A DNA stretch of 7,460 nt from Desulfomicrobium sp. (GTDB taxonomy: Bacteria; Desulfobacterota; Desulfovibrionia; Desulfovibrionales; Desulfomicrobiaceae), in NCBI GenBank assembly GCA_003542385.1, contig DPKT01000235.1, positions 1-7,460 of the forward strand, written 5' to 3'. The notes under the pieces were generated by a model, which made no database searches, had not been told where the DNA came from, and was given only the letters and a program-made list of their open reading frames with translations. Both the position numbers and the translations under genes were made by a program. Below are positions 6,304 to 7,460 of the stretch, piece after piece. The first letter of the stretch is position 1, and each line of letters starts with the position of its first letter.

Positions 6304-7460
6304 CTAGAACGCCAGGATGGTCTCGGTCTTGCGCCTCAGGAAGTCGATGTTGGACTTCAGGGCCTCGCCCGAGGCGTTGACGCCTTCGAGCTTCAGGGCG
6401 TTCAGGAACTCGACGCCCCTGGCCTTGGCCTCGGCCAGGTCCTTGCCCCAGATGATGGCCAGGGCCAGGTTGGGGTCGAAGTCCGTGGGGATCTCGTACT
6501 CGCGGTCCGTGGGCACCTGGCTGTGCAGCTTGAGCCACTCCTGCTCGGGCCAGCCGAAGGAGGTGATGCGGCCCACCCACGGGGCGAACTTGTTGTCCGG
6601 ATCCTCGGCGATGATGCGGTATTCGATGCCCACGCCGTCCAGGGCGATGTCCTTCTGGGAGTAGCCCAGGGGCGCGCCCAGGCCCACCCGGATCTGCTCG
6701 GCGATGAGGTCCACGTCGCCCTTGCCCTTGATGGTCGCGATGCGGGCTGAAACGCCGTTCTCGACCTGGATGCGCGTGTTGACCTCCATCAGGAACGGCT
6801 GGCCCGTGGGGCTGACGATCCATTCCCAGGTGCCGACGTTGTCGTACCCGGCCTCGCGAGCCATGCGCAGGGAGTATTCGGTGATGTCTTCGAGCACCTT
6901 GCGGGCGTCGAAGGCGTAGCGCAGGGAGGACGGGTCGAATCCGGGCGCGACCTCGATGCGTTTCTGGTGGCCCAGGGACTGGACCGAGCAGTTGCGGGTG
7001 CCGAAGTGGACCGGGTTCTGGCCGGTGCGGTCGGACACGACCTGCACTTCCAGGTGGTTGAAGTCGAAGATGCGCTGCTCGATGAGCACGCCCTCGTCGC
7101 GGAACTGGCGCTTGGCGTAGTTCTTGATGCGCCGCAGGGTGCTGCGGAACTTGTCGAGGTCGGCCACTTCCTCGATGCCCATGCCGCCGCCGCCGGCCGA
7201 GGCCTTGACCAGGATGACGGGGTTGTTGATCCCCTGCTCCTTCTGGAAATCGAAGAGGGACTTGGCGATGTGTTCGGCTTCGAGGTCGTCGGTCACGGGC
7301 TTGTCGGAGCCGGGCACCGTCGGGACGCCGAGCTTGCGGGCCAGGCGTTTGGTGTTGATCTTGTCGCCGAGCTCGCGGATGACCTGCCAGGAGGGTCCGA
7401 TGAAGATGAGCTTGCGCTCGCGCTGCACCACGCGGCGGGCGAAGCGGTAGTCCTCGGCGA
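6304..7460 (-). CDS. accC: Biotin carboxylase subunit, ATP-grasp (5' partial)
   Basis: The frame is open to the right edge, so only about the last 385 residues are seen; the GTG at 7431 is internal (AEDYRFARRV precedes it). The enzyme carboxylates biotin with ATP and bicarbonate, the first half-reaction of acetyl-CoA carboxylase. Visible features in order: FIGPSWQVIRELGDK, the end of the pre-ATP-grasp domain; the glycine-rich ATP loop KASAGGGGMGI; SVQSLGHQKRIE, matching the CSMQRRHQK region; the catalytic block MEVNTRIQVE; and EYRIIAEDP, keeping the arginine equivalent to E. coli R338. The residue after the catalytic QVE is Asn (codon 6757-6759), where the family normally has His, and NGVSA replaces HPVTE. 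The C-terminus ends in a helical segment (LKSNIDFLRRKTE). It is probably the first of the three carboxylase genes; its start and promoter lie outside the window. Confidence 0.92.
   Translation of the reverse strand, partial: AEDYRFARRVVQRERKLIFIGPSWQVIRELGDKINTKRLARKLGVPTVPGSDKPVTDDLEAEHIAKSLFDFQKEQGINNPVILVKASAGGGGMGIEEVADLDKFRSTLRRIKNYAKRQFRDEGVLIEQRIFDFNHLEVQVVSDRTGQNPVHFGTRNCSVQSLGHQKRIEVAPGFDPSSLRYAFDARKVLEDITEYSLRMAREAGYDNVGTWEWIVSPTGQPFLMEVNTRIQVENGVSARIATIKGKGDVDLIAEQIRVGLGAPLGYSQKDIALDGVGIEYRIIAEDPDNKFAPWVGRITSFGWPEQEWLKLHSQVPTDREYEIPTDFDPNLALAIIWGKDLAEAKARGVEFLNALKLEGVNASGEALKSNIDFLRRKTETILAF

Noticed and set aside
3513..6380. A 955-codon open frame on the plus strand, antisense to the biotinyl and carboxyltransferase genes
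   Set aside because: It mirrors the GC-rich codons of the true genes. The translation is Ala/Val/Leu/Gly/Asp/His-rich with no recognisable domain, while the opposite strand encodes unmistakable AccA and AccD motifs.

Overview
The window joins two unrelated gene blocks that converge head-on near base 2425. The GC-rich codon use, the single-polypeptide AccA-AccD carboxyltransferase and the neighbouring free-standing biotinyl-type protein suggest a member of the Desulfovibrio group (sulfate-reducing Desulfobacterota). This placement rests on gene architecture remembered from that group, not on a search, and is moderate in confidence.

Bases 1-2419 (plus strand) form an accessory block of three tightly coupled reading frames. 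The first is the 3' part of a PGAP1-like/Tle-type lipase that is open at the left edge, so its nucleophile serine lies outside the window. The second overlaps it by an ATGA junction and is a membrane-anchored or periplasmic protein resembling the Tli4 family of type VI secretion immunity proteins. The third overlaps the second by a GTGA junction and has a clear lipoprotein signal, but I do not recognise its mature part. Together they look like a phospholipase effector-immunity cassette with an unassigned lipoprotein at its end. The 3' part of the lipoprotein frame contains three perfect tetraloop hairpins. Two of them carry U-tracts oriented to stop leftward transcription, and one is very probably the terminator of ssb.

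Bases 2431-7460 (minus strand) form a housekeeping operon. In transcription order it holds accC (biotin carboxylase, cut by the right edge), a 109-base gap with two small hairpins, a fused accA-accD carboxyltransferase of 746 residues, a 216-residue biotinyl-domain protein with an atypical SRMKR motif, a 116-residue helical protein of unknown function, and ssb. Apart from the gap after accC, spacing is tight (8 bases, a one-base stop/start overlap, then 27 bases), with good Shine-Dalgarno sequences. The first three genes supply the three functions of an acetyl- or acyl-CoA carboxylase: biotin carboxylase, biotin carrier and carboxyltransferase. Every component departs from the E. coli pattern, so a dedicated and co-evolved enzyme set is likely. 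No promoter for either block is visible, because both begin outside the window. There are no tRNA or rRNA genes, CRISPR arrays or insertion sequences, and no gene-free stretch exceeds 110 bases.
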